A stretch of 59,885 bases of DNA from a virus. The translations under genes were made by a program, and so were the position numbers. Positions 16,286 to 22,440 of this stretch are shown here, piece after piece; the stretch's first letter is position 1, and the number at the start of each line of letters is the position of its first letter. The stretch spans positions 1 through 59,885 of IMG/VR virus record IMGVR_UViG_3300017970_000002; one strand, 5' to 3'. A model generated the notes under the pieces. It was not told the origin of the DNA. It was given only the letters and a program-made list of their open reading frames with translations, and made no database searches.

Positions 16286-16304
16286 CTCACCGTACCGCAG
16301 TGAG
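16286..16304. promoter_or_regulatory. operator-like inverted repeat O1
   Basis: CTCACCG-TACCG-CAGTGAG is an inverted repeat with 7-base arms (one mismatch) and a 5-base spacer. It starts three bases upstream of the XRE regulator ATG. The same geometry and nearly the same sequence occur at 18152-18170. It is a likely binding site for a dimeric phage regulator. Confidence 0.6.
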
Positions 16305-16311
16305 TCAAGAC

Positions 16312-16350
16312 CAAAATTTTGTTGCAATCAGGTTGCGGCGGGTGTATATT
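16312..16350 (+). promoter_or_regulatory. promoter for RepA-like gene, with palindrome
   Basis: TTGCAA (16322-16327), a 17-base spacer and TATATT (16345-16350) form a good sigma70-type promoter pointing to the RepA-like gene at 16463. The palindrome CAAAATTTTG (16312-16321) directly abuts the -35 box and could bind a regulator. The spacer shares the pattern AGGTTGCG...GGTGTAT with the promoter at 24888-24916. The leader to the gene is about 105 bases. Confidence 0.65.
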
Positions 16351-16462
16351 CGCTCGGTCGGCTATCCCCCGGCGTTCTGACTCTGCGGCCCGGACCTACC
16401 TTTTTGCCGGGCCATTTTCTTGGTCAGCGTTTAGAAGGGAATAGCCAGACTGGGGATACGAC

Positions 16463-17377
16463 ATGGGAACGACCGCCGACCGTGACATCATTGAGGGAAT
16501 ACTTCCACGTGACCGGCTGCATTTAATTGCGGGGCCATCGGGAGTCGGCAAGAGCACGCTGATCTTCCAGATGGTCGAGGCGATCAGGGCAGGCACGCCA
16601 TTCTTTGGGTTCCCGGCCACGCCAGTACCGATTCTCTACATCACCGCCGACCGCACGCGTAAGGAGCACGAGGAGACCTGCGTGAGAGTTGGGGTCGATT
16701 TCGCAGGCATCAAGGTCGTGACGATGGGCGACTACCTGAGCCTGCCATTGCTGGTAGAGATCCTCGACAAGCATGCACACAAAGACTATCTAGTTATCGT
16801 AGAGCCACTTCCGTTCTTTATTGTAGACGCATTGAACCGGCCCGGGAACATAAACGACAACACTCAGGTGTCCAGGTTTCTGTCGATGCTGAAGGTGCGT
16901 TGTGAGAAAGAAAAGTACACAATGCTCGGCAGTTGCCACGCTCCTAAATCCAAAGAGGGCAACAACTACCAGATGATGCGCGAACGGATCGCCGGTACCA
17001 ATGCATGGGGCGCATACACAGCGACGAACATCTGCCTAGAGTTACAAGATCCCAGTGATGTAGCGAGCCCATTCCGGGCGATCCATTTCATCCTCAGAAA
17101 CACCAAGAGCTTCTCTAAGCAGTTCCAGTTCACCGATACGGGAAGGCTGGAGATTTGCCAACCCGGTAAGTCGAATGCATGGGCTGCTCTTGACAAAGAA
17201 CTCAACAACTGGCCCCCGGATCAAACGATTACTACCGATGACCTGGAGATGTGGAGTGGGTTGGTAAACTGCTCCCGCAAGACGCTTTACCGCTGGGTAG
17301 ACGCCAAGATCATGGAGGTCGAGATGATGAGGATCGACCGAGGCTTGTACAAGAAGCTGAACCGGGCGGCAAACTGA
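16463..17377 (+). CDS. RepA-like AAA ATPase / replicative helicase
   Basis: This 304-residue P-loop ATPase has Walker A GPSGVGKS (24-31), a Walker-B-like hydrophobic strand ending in VIVEPLPFF (about 111-119) and a histidine strand GSCHAP. It resembles the RSF1010 RepA / phage AAA_25 group of RecA-fold hexameric helicases. The C-terminus (about 255-304) looks like a winged helix or helix-turn-helix (SRKTLYRWVDAKIME) and could bind DNA. It is transcribed alone from its own promoter. An iteron cluster starts inside its stop codon, so it may load onto that origin. The helicase assignment is from family resemblance. Confidence 0.75.
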   Translation: MGTTADRDIIEGILPRDRLHLIAGPSGVGKSTLIFQMVEAIRAGTPFFGFPATPVPILYITADRTRKEHEETCVRVGVDFAGIKVVTMGDYLSLPLLVEILDKHAHKDYLVIVEPLPFFIVDALNRPGNINDNTQVSRFLSMLKVRCEKEKYTMLGSCHAPKSKEGNNYQMMRERIAGTNAWGAYTATNICLELQDPSDVASPFRAIHFILRNTKSFSKQFQFTDTGRLEICQPGKSNAWAALDKELNNWPPDQTITTDDLEMWSGLVNCSRKTLYRWVDAKIMEVEMMRIDRGLYKKLNRAAN

Positions 17378-17683
17378 CACAAGCCAGCATTCCTTTAATT
17401 TCAACGACTTAGCCTACCCCCTTATTGTCTCTGTGTATTCGTGACACAAGCAGGTTAACTCCTTGCTAATCATGCATATGCATTTGTGTCACCCTTTTTG
17501 GATGACACTGACACAAGTGACATATTACCCGACTCGTGTCACTTGTGTCATCCTCTTTCTCTCTCTCATGACACTATATATATATATATATATAAAGGAG
17601 TTAAGTAGGTTTGTGTCACGTTTTCCCCGGTGTACATAGGCAAAAGCTAAGTCATTGAAAACACGTGGCTGTGATTTGTGTCA
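17375..17683. other. putative replication origin with TGACACAAG iterons
   Basis: Eleven full or partial copies of TGACACAAG occur in 309 bases, in both orientations. Direct copies lie at 17375, 17442, 17503 (partial), 17509, 17518 (partial) and 17569 (partial). Inverted copies lie at 17483-17491, 17534-17541 (partial), 17542-17550, 17610-17618 and 17675-17683. Copies at 17509-17522 and 17537-17550 form a perfect 14-base inverted repeat with a 14-base spacer. A (TA)10 tract lies between copies and the region is much more AT-rich than the genome. This is the architecture of plasmid-type iteron origins, next to a RepA-like gene. Confidence 0.65.
17575..17594. repeat. (TA)10 tract, candidate DNA unwinding element
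   Basis: Ten uninterrupted TA dinucleotides lie between iterons. Such a tract melts easily and would suit a DNA unwinding element. It is the only such run I noticed in the window. Confidence 0.75.
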
Positions 17684-18107
17684 ACTGAAAATAAATAATA
17701 GGCCGAGAGACCAAGCCGCACTCACCGCCCCCTCCTCCCCCCTCCCCTTGGACAATCGACGGCGGAATATGTGGCATTCGGGCGGGTTGGGCGGGTGCGA
17801 GATTACCGAGCGCTGGGGACCTGGGCACTGGTGGCCACACTACCTTATATGCGCATGGGCGGATGGGACCTAGGTCCGGCGCCCACCAGGGGTCGAATTC
17901 GGCGCGCGGACAATGGGACGCGATGGGCCAATGGGACAAGCTGGGCGGCCGACTACGTGTGTACGTACCTGCGCGCCTCGCACTCAACGTACCTGCGCCT
18001 GTGTGTAGCCCACTTGTGCCACGTGGCGCGCGTGCTGGCCAGATGGCTAGCCCCTTTTGTGTGTCCTGCTCACCCTTACGGGTGTGACCAGTGCGCGACG
18101 AAGTGTA
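17684..18107. other. non-coding repeat-bearing spacer
   Basis: This stretch of about 420 bases has no convincing gene: the short ORFs have odd composition and no ribosome sites. It holds short direct repeats: CAATGGGAC at 17911-17919 and 17929-17937 (with GATGGGAC at 17862-17869), and ACGTACCTGCGC at 17963-17974 and 17987-17998. A small hairpin CACCC-TTAC-GGGTG lies at 18071-18084. It probably belongs to the origin/control region. Confidence 0.6.
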
Positions 18108-18121
18108 CGGTAACGTTACCG
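18108..18121. promoter_or_regulatory. perfect 14-base palindrome
   Basis: CGGTAACGTTACCG is a perfect palindrome about 60 bases upstream of the early promoter. It may be an operator or a binding site for a replication or transcription protein. Confidence 0.5.
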
Positions 18122-18151
18122 GACAGGGTATGAGGGATTTTTACGGTTACG

Positions 18152-18170
18152 CTCACTGCGAAACAGTGAG
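18152..18170. promoter_or_regulatory. operator-like inverted repeat O2
   Basis: CTCACTG-CGAAA-CAGTGAG has perfect 7-base arms and a 5-base spacer, and ends 8 bases before the -35 box of the early promoter. It matches O1 (16286-16304) in geometry and in 13 of 14 arm positions. A shared regulator, probably the XRE protein at 15876-16283, is the simplest explanation. It could form a hairpin in RNA but has no following U-run. Confidence 0.65.
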
Positions 18171-18178
18171 AATAGATG

Positions 18179-18207
18179 TTGACAGCGGATTGGGAGTGGG
18201 GCATACT
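18179..18207 (+). promoter_or_regulatory. strong early promoter
   Basis: TTGACA (18179-18184), a 17-base spacer and CATACT (18202-18207) form a near-consensus sigma70 promoter. It fires into the plus-strand early operon, whose first ATG is at 18232, giving a leader of about 18 bases with GAGGAG in it. O2 lies immediately upstream. Confidence 0.75.
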
Positions 18208-18231
18208 GAGAGAGTCAGTTGAGGAGCTGAC

Positions 18232-18723
18232 ATGGACATGGCAAAGAGGCAACAGTTATCCGCAATGCACCGCGTGACTTGGTGCAAGAACTTCGTTTCG
18301 GGTCCGCTCACGGGCCTGCAGGTTCGCTGCTCGATCACAGTCGATTCACAGCGCTGCGCTGAAGTCCAAGCGGGCTTGAGTGACCACACGCCCGATAATC
18401 CTGGTGAGGATTGCCTGACTGGCACGCAATATTGGTGCTCTGGCGTCGGTTGCGAAGAGATCGCCACTGAAATGCCGTCCACAACCTTGCCCAAGCTCGC
18501 CGATGGTCGCTTGGAATCCTACGCATGGCCGGGAGGATATCCGATTTACTATCTGGACGGTGAAAGCTCGGTCCTTTGCCCAGGATGTGCGCAACACTCG
18601 CTGGAGGATTCGATTCCACACTTCCAGCCTCAAGCCTTTGGTGTCCTGTATGAAGCCGAATCGCTGCTCTGCGATCAGTGCAGCAAGGAAATCAATGACC
18701 GGTTCGACGCGGGCAAGGGTTAA
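18232..18723 (+). CDS. two-module Cys-rich early protein
   Basis: The 163-residue product has an N-terminal module of about 50 residues with WCKNFVSGPLTGLQV, then a C-terminal module with YAWPGGYPIYYLDGES, CPGC and CDQC. The latter resembles a small zinc-binding domain common in phage and bacterial hypothetical proteins. The two CxxC pairs are likely zinc ligands. It is the first gene of the early operon, right after the promoter. First early genes often act on host functions, but no role can be assigned. Confidence 0.7.
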   Translation: MDMAKRQQLSAMHRVTWCKNFVSGPLTGLQVRCSITVDSQRCAEVQAGLSDHTPDNPGEDCLTGTQYWCSGVGCEEIATEMPSTTLPKLADGRLESYAWPGGYPIYYLDGESSVLCPGCAQHSLEDSIPHFQPQAFGVLYEAESLLCDQCSKEINDRFDAGKG

Positions 18724-18804
18724 GAGCAGTGATCCCCACGCGTGCGGCTCGCTCACTCGATCGAGCCAATCGCGGGCGGATTGACGCTCAGAGGAGATTT
18801 TGAC

Positions 18805-19005
18805 ATGGCATACAACAAACGCACGCGGTACCAAATACGTGCAATCCTGTACTTTGCAATCGCTTGTGTGTTCCTTTTCATCGCAGCACGCCGCGAATTC
18901 GAGATCTACGCATGCCAAGCAGGAGCCGACCGTGGTCCGTACGCTGGCCGATTGAGCGATGTAGACCGCGCGGTGCTAATCCACGATTGCATCGAGGGAA
19001 AATAA
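18805..19005 (+). CDS. small single-TM protein
   Basis: The 66-residue protein has a basic N-terminus (MAYNKRTRYQIRA) followed by one strong hydrophobic segment at about residues 14-30, and then a polar tail with two Cys. A clear AGAGGAG site precedes the ATG at 18805; the upstream extension of the frame has none. It is probably an inner-membrane protein with an N-in topology. Function unknown. Confidence 0.6.
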   Translation: MAYNKRTRYQIRAILYFAIACVFLFIAARREFEIYACQAGADRGPYAGRLSDVDRAVLIHDCIEGK

Positions 19006-19006
19006 A

Positions 19007-19288
19007 ATGGAACGCACAATCGACCAACGTCTAGACGCCCTCACTGCGTCCGTGGAGCTCCTAGCCTCGATCTACAGCGACCGTGAACGCGTGTTCTACG
19101 ATTCGATGCGCGAACAACACGAGTTTAACAAGCTGATCGTTGCTGAGCTGAAGGCTACGGGCGCCGCGCTCACGTTAATGGCATCGAGCCAGGCGAAGTT
19201 AACGGATATTGCTGAGTATCACGAAGGCTTGTTCCGGAAACAGAACAAGATCGATGGGGATACGCCGATTTCGGAGCTGAGACCATGA
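19007..19288 (+). CDS. small helical protein
   Basis: The 93-residue protein is almost wholly helical and charged (RLDALTASVELLASIYSDR), with a coiled-coil-like pattern. It begins one base after the preceding stop and ends in an ATGA overlap with the next gene. No domain recognised. Confidence 0.6.
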   Translation: MERTIDQRLDALTASVELLASIYSDRERVFYDSMREQHEFNKLIVAELKATGAALTLMASSQAKLTDIAEYHEGLFRKQNKIDGDTPISELRP

Positions 19289-19497
19289 AGCGGACAGCAA
19301 CGCTAGTTAAAATACCCATTACATGTGAAATCGCCCGCGCCATTGCTATGGATTATGCTGACAGAGCCATGCGCCACGCAAATCGAAAAAGCTGGAATCT
19401 GAGCGATTACAACCTGGCTGCACGCAAGTTTAAAGAGTTGTGGCCGCAATCGCTTAACGACTTCCCTACGGCTGATCTCGCCATGTCACAACCGTAG
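19285..19497 (+). CDS. small unknown early protein
   Basis: This 70-residue protein is basic and mixed in character, with two tyrosines in short helical segments. It is coupled to the gene before it by ATGA. It is the last gene before the structured spacer at 19501-19650. No family recognised. Confidence 0.55.
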   Translation: MKRTATLVKIPITCEIARAIAMDYADRAMRHANRKSWNLSDYNLAARKFKELWPQSLNDFPTADLAMSQP

Positions 19498-19500
19498 GTG

Positions 19501-19650
19501 AAAAGAGAGGCAGCCTGATACATCCGCTCTCCTCGACGGGTTATCTGATGTCGGCTGCCTCTCGTTTGAGCGAGATTTCTTGCACCAGATCCGGCTGGAT
19601 CGTATGCCAGTCGTAGGCTGGAAACCGCTGGACAGGGAATCTCGCTGAAA
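19501..19650 (+). ncRNA. candidate structured RNA element 1
   Basis: The spacer between two early genes can fold into two strong neighbouring domains. Domain A pairs GAGAGGCAGCC (19505-19515) perfectly with GGCTGCCTCTC (19553-19563), with ACATC/GATGT as a likely inner extension. Domain B is a 14-base-pair stem (19569-19582 with 19633-19646, two G-U pairs). It encloses GATCC-GGCT-GGATC and a CCAG...CTGG hairpin, giving a three-way junction. No ORF or U-run is present, so it is not a simple terminator. It could be an antisense or decoy RNA, an attenuator or a processing site. Confidence 0.45.
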
Positions 19651-19666
19651 GTGAGGATAACGAACA

Positions 19667-20011
19667 ATGGAAGCTATCGACACTGATCCCATTAGCCCGA
19701 CGATCACATTGCACTACGGCGGGTTTGAGCATTGGTGTGATCAAAAACTTGAGGTGTGTGTGTCACATCGCGAGAGCTATGTATATCTGGAAATCGGATG
19801 TGTGCGCCTGTTCATTTCGGCTGAGCAGTACGAAAAGTTTCGCTCGGATGTCGCTTCGCTACCTGAGTATCGCATCGCGGGAGGTGGTCCATTCAGACCG
19901 GTACATACCAGCACCGAAGCTGATATCGAGCCGCCAATCGCAATCCCCGATCACGACCAAGAGCGCGACGCACGCTTGCAACTCCCTTCTCAGGAGGTGC
20001 GCAATGGCTAG
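19667..20011 (+). CDS. small unknown early protein
   Basis: This 114-residue protein has a beta-rich first half (TITLHYGGFEHW..., VYLEIGCVRLFIS) and a flexible charged C-terminus. A GTGAGGA sequence lies upstream of the ATG but at long spacing. It overlaps the next gene by 8 bases. Function unknown. Confidence 0.55.
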   Translation: MEAIDTDPISPTITLHYGGFEHWCDQKLEVCVSHRESYVYLEIGCVRLFISAEQYEKFRSDVASLPEYRIAGGGPFRPVHTSTEADIEPPIAIPDHDQERDARLQLPSQEVRNG

Positions 20012-20234
20012 TGCGTGGGCAGAGCAACAAGTCGCGGCGTTCTGGAAGCGCTATCGCATGTACATTCCCGATGACGCAATTGCTGACGCGCTTGACCGAG
20101 CGCGCGAATTGGGCCATTGGGAGGGTGAAATAGAAATGGCCGAAGATCTGGGTACAGCAGATAGCAGTTGCGTAGAGCGCTTGAAAGCACAGCGTAACAT
20201 GCGGCTACAACCCCCTTCTCCGGAGGCCAGGTAG
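20004..20234 (+). CDS. small acidic helical protein
   Basis: The 76-residue product is helical and acidic in the middle (ELGHWEGEIEMAEDLG). I chose the ATG at 20004 because AGGAGGTG lies just upstream; the frame runs back to 19725 but that part shadows the preceding gene. No domain recognised. Confidence 0.6.
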   Translation: MASAWAEQQVAAFWKRYRMYIPDDAIADALDRARELGHWEGEIEMAEDLGTADSSCVERLKAQRNMRLQPPSPEAR

Positions 20235-20236
20235 CC

Positions 20237-20416
20237 ATGTCTCTCGTATGGATGCCGCCTGGCTCGAATCGGGATACGAAGGCCCTATATGTAACCTCGC
20301 GTGAGGAGTCGATTGAAAAAGTTACGGTCATCAGCAGAAAATTGCGAGGCTCGGATGTTGGGTGGGCATGGAGAGTGATCGGATGGTTGTGGATGAGGAT
20401 CGAGGGGGTGAGGTGA
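20237..20416 (+). CDS. small Trp-rich protein, 59 residues
   Basis: A 59-codon ORF starts two bases after the previous stop with GGAGG in the preceding gene's end as ribosome site. It ends three bases before the next ATG. The peptide has five tryptophans, three of them near the C-terminus (WAWRVIGWLW). The tight fit between neighbours makes it likely to be real despite its length. Confidence 0.6.
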   Translation: MSLVWMPPGSNRDTKALYVTSREESIEKVTVISRKLRGSDVGWAWRVIGWLWMRIEGVR

Positions 20417-20419
20417 GCG

Positions 20420-20695
20420 ATGGCGAGTAACTGGCGCGTCGGACGAAAGATACCACTGAACGTCTACGAAGGTGCCAGGCCAGTGTGTCAGTGCCATGAC
20501 ACGGAGGATGCAGCGAAGATCGTCGCGGCCGTGAACGTGCATAGCAATGCTCTCGACCGCGCGAAGCTCGACGGGAAGATTGAGGTGCTGACGAACATGG
20601 TGCGTATTGCGAAAGAAGGTAAATGTAGAGATGCTATACAGTCAGCACGCGCTAAATTGACCAGCCTGCGCGCGGAGAGTGAGAAACTGGGATGA
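20420..20695 (+). CDS. small helical protein
   Basis: The 91-residue product has a short N-terminal beta part and a long charged helical region (about 30-90, IEVLTNMVRIAKEGK...). GAGGTGAGCG precedes its ATG. It is joined to the next gene by ATGA. Function unknown. Confidence 0.6.
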   Translation: MASNWRVGRKIPLNVYEGARPVCQCHDTEDAAKIVAAVNVHSNALDRAKLDGKIEVLTNMVRIAKEGKCRDAIQSARAKLTSLRAESEKLG

Positions 20696-20898
20696 CCGAG
20701 ATCCAAATCCGGCGTGCTTGCAAAAAGCCAAAGCCTCGTTCAAGTAATCAGCTAGGCCACTTCAAGGCCATAGAGTGCCCCGACTGTGGCGCACCTGCTT
20801 ATGAAGGCAATAAGATACAACACGTACGCGTGTATGAATGGGTACCGCTCACATCTCTGGCTAAGCTGACGGCGGGGAAAGGTGAGGTGGAGGGATGA
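20692..20898 (+). CDS. small protein with CxxC
   Basis: The 68-residue product has a basic N-terminus and one CPDC pair (about residues 29-32). It may be a one-knuckle zinc protein or a metal-binding dimer. It is linked by ATGA overlaps on both sides, directly before the first glycosyltransferase gene. Confidence 0.55.
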   Translation: MTEIQIRRACKKPKPRSSNQLGHFKAIECPDCGAPAYEGNKIQHVRVYEWVPLTSLAKLTAGKGEVEG

Positions 20899-21650
20899 GC
20901 GAACTCACGATCGCGATCACATGTTATAAGCGCCCGGAGCTGCTCAAAGGGTTGCTGGAGTCGATTGCGCAAGCTGATCTGACACATGTCGTGCGGTTCG
21001 TCGTAAGTGTAGACTGGCACTCGGATGAGATGTTCATGCGCATGTGCGACGTGTTTAGGCAGTCAGTCGGGGACCTCGGCGCGCGTGGTTGCCGTTTGTG
21101 CAAACAGGCGTATCGGCTCGGTATACATAACCACAATCGCTGGTTGATAAATGAAGCCTTCAACGCGCATAAGGCCGAGGCCGTGGTCATGTTGGAGGAG
21201 GACTGCGTAGTCGCGCCTGATGCGTTAAACTTTGCGTGGTGGGCGTTGCAGCAGAATGGCGCGATCGTAAACCTAGGTGGCAAATGGTCCGATGGCGTCA
21301 GACATGCCGTACGTGGTACGCACCTTATCGAATCCGCAGGCTGGGCGGTCACTCGCGAGAACTGGCAACAGATCGAGCCTTACTGGAATGGCAAGATGCG
21401 CATGCCTGTCGGCTGGGACTGGTCACTCTCGTACCTCTGCTACGTGCGCGGATGGGACACAATCGATCCACTAGTCGCGCGAGTGAAGAACGTCGGTCGA
21501 ACGAATGGTACGTATCAGACAGCAGCGGATTATGACCTGGATCGCGCGAATGTCGTACTGGCGACCGGGATACCGAAGGAGTACACGCTGCTGGAGGGCG
21601 AACCGGATCGGACTTGGCCTGAGTGGGTGAAAGAGGAGGCACGGCTGTGA
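20895..21650 (+). CDS. GT-A type glycosyltransferase
   Basis: The 251-residue protein opens with the nucleotide-sugar-binding strand LTIAITCYKRPELLKGLLES. It carries an acidic metal-binding motif LEEDCVVAPD (about 97-106), the equivalent of the DxD motif, followed by a WWAL helix. The layout resembles GT2/GT13-type (N-acetylglucosaminyltransferase I-like) GT-A enzymes. It would transfer a sugar from a nucleotide donor; the acceptor is unknown. It is joined by a 4-base overlap to a second glycosyltransferase, so the two probably act in sequence. Confidence 0.75.
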   Translation: MSELTIAITCYKRPELLKGLLESIAQADLTHVVRFVVSVDWHSDEMFMRMCDVFRQSVGDLGARGCRLCKQAYRLGIHNHNRWLINEAFNAHKAEAVVMLEEDCVVAPDALNFAWWALQQNGAIVNLGGKWSDGVRHAVRGTHLIESAGWAVTRENWQQIEPYWNGKMRMPVGWDWSLSYLCYVRGWDTIDPLVARVKNVGRTNGTYQTAADYDLDRANVVLATGIPKEYTLLEGEPDRTWPEWVKEEARL

Positions 21651-22384
21651 AACTTGTTGTGCTGTCCTCGTGCTATCAACGTCCAGATCTCCTCGCGACA
21701 CTCGCCGAGTCCTGCCAGCTATTCAGGCATGATCTGATCCTGGTCGAAAAGCCCGGAGCCGCATGGACCAACTGCCGCGAAGGGAAACTCATCGCCGCGC
21801 GCGACAAGCTGAAGGAGCTGGCGACGGCTGGTGTCTATACGCACGCGCTGTGGACCGATGGCTTTGACTCGTTCATGTGCCAGCCACTACATGCGATTGC
21901 ACGTGAGCACGCTGCGATGGGTAGCCCAGAGATCATCCTGTCAGCCGAGAAGAACTGCTTTCCTGACGCCACACTAGCCAAGCTCTACCCACTGCAAGAC
22001 TCGCCTTGGGAGTTCGTATGCGCTGGCGGCTGGCTGGTCGAGATATCAGCGCGCGTCTGTGGTGTCTTCGATCAACTCTGCGCTGAGGAGTCGCCGGAAG
22101 ATCAGCTTACCTGGGCGCGCGCGTATGTCAATGGATTCGTCGGCGGAATGGCAACGCTCGATGTAGGATGCAGGATATTCCAGACGATGTGGGGGACCTC
22201 GGAGTTCGACGAGGTGACCGTTACGCCAAAAATCAACGGTGATGTGGTGAATCACGTCACGGGAAGTCATCCTTGCGTCATTCACTTCAATGGCTCAGGC
22301 CCAGATCATCCGACTCAGCGTTATTTGAGCATGTGGCAGCGTTTGTGGTTCGCAAAGCAGCTTCCAGGATCACTGCAAGCATGA
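21647..22384 (+). CDS. PLOD/GT25-like glycosyltransferase
   Basis: The 245-residue protein has a GT-A pattern reminiscent of procollagen galactosyl/glucosyltransferase-like domains. There is a start VVLSSCYQRPDLL, a donor motif WTDGFDSFM, then SAEKNCFPD, a CAGGWLVEI segment (about 128-136) and a late HFNG. I chose GTG at 21647 because it overlaps the previous stop (GTGA) and has GAGG upstream; an ATG at 21623 is possible. The conserved D-x-D, Cys-Phe-Pro and Gly-Gly motifs support activity. It is the last gene of a two-gene glycosylation unit. Confidence 0.72.
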   Translation: MKLVVLSSCYQRPDLLATLAESCQLFRHDLILVEKPGAAWTNCREGKLIAARDKLKELATAGVYTHALWTDGFDSFMCQPLHAIAREHAAMGSPEIILSAEKNCFPDATLAKLYPLQDSPWEFVCAGGWLVEISARVCGVFDQLCAEESPEDQLTWARAYVNGFVGGMATLDVGCRIFQTMWGTSEFDEVTVTPKINGDVVNHVTGSHPCVIHFNGSGPDHPTQRYLSMWQRLWFAKQLPGSLQA

Positions 22385-22389
22385 CCGTT

Positions 22390-22407
22390 TGTTCTGAATT
22401 TAGAACA
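22390..22407. promoter_or_regulatory. operator-like palindrome
   Basis: TGTTCT-GAATTT-AGAACA has perfect 6-base arms around an AT-rich centre. It lies just before the secreted-protein gene and could bind a dimeric repressor, supporting separate control of that gene. Confidence 0.4.
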
Positions 22408-22440
22408 TTTTCAAGGGATTTCACCAGAGAAGAGCCTTTT

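Noticed and set aside
18071-18084. CACCC-TTAC-GGGTG hairpin as terminator
   Set aside because: Stem is only 5 base pairs and no T-run follows.
17655-18133. several short plus-strand ORFs in the origin region
   Set aside because: Odd composition, no ribosome sites and strong repeat content; the region is better read as control DNA.
19569-19646. tRNA-like cloverleaf
   Set aside because: The closing stem is 14 base pairs with no D- or T-arm, and two inner hairpins only.
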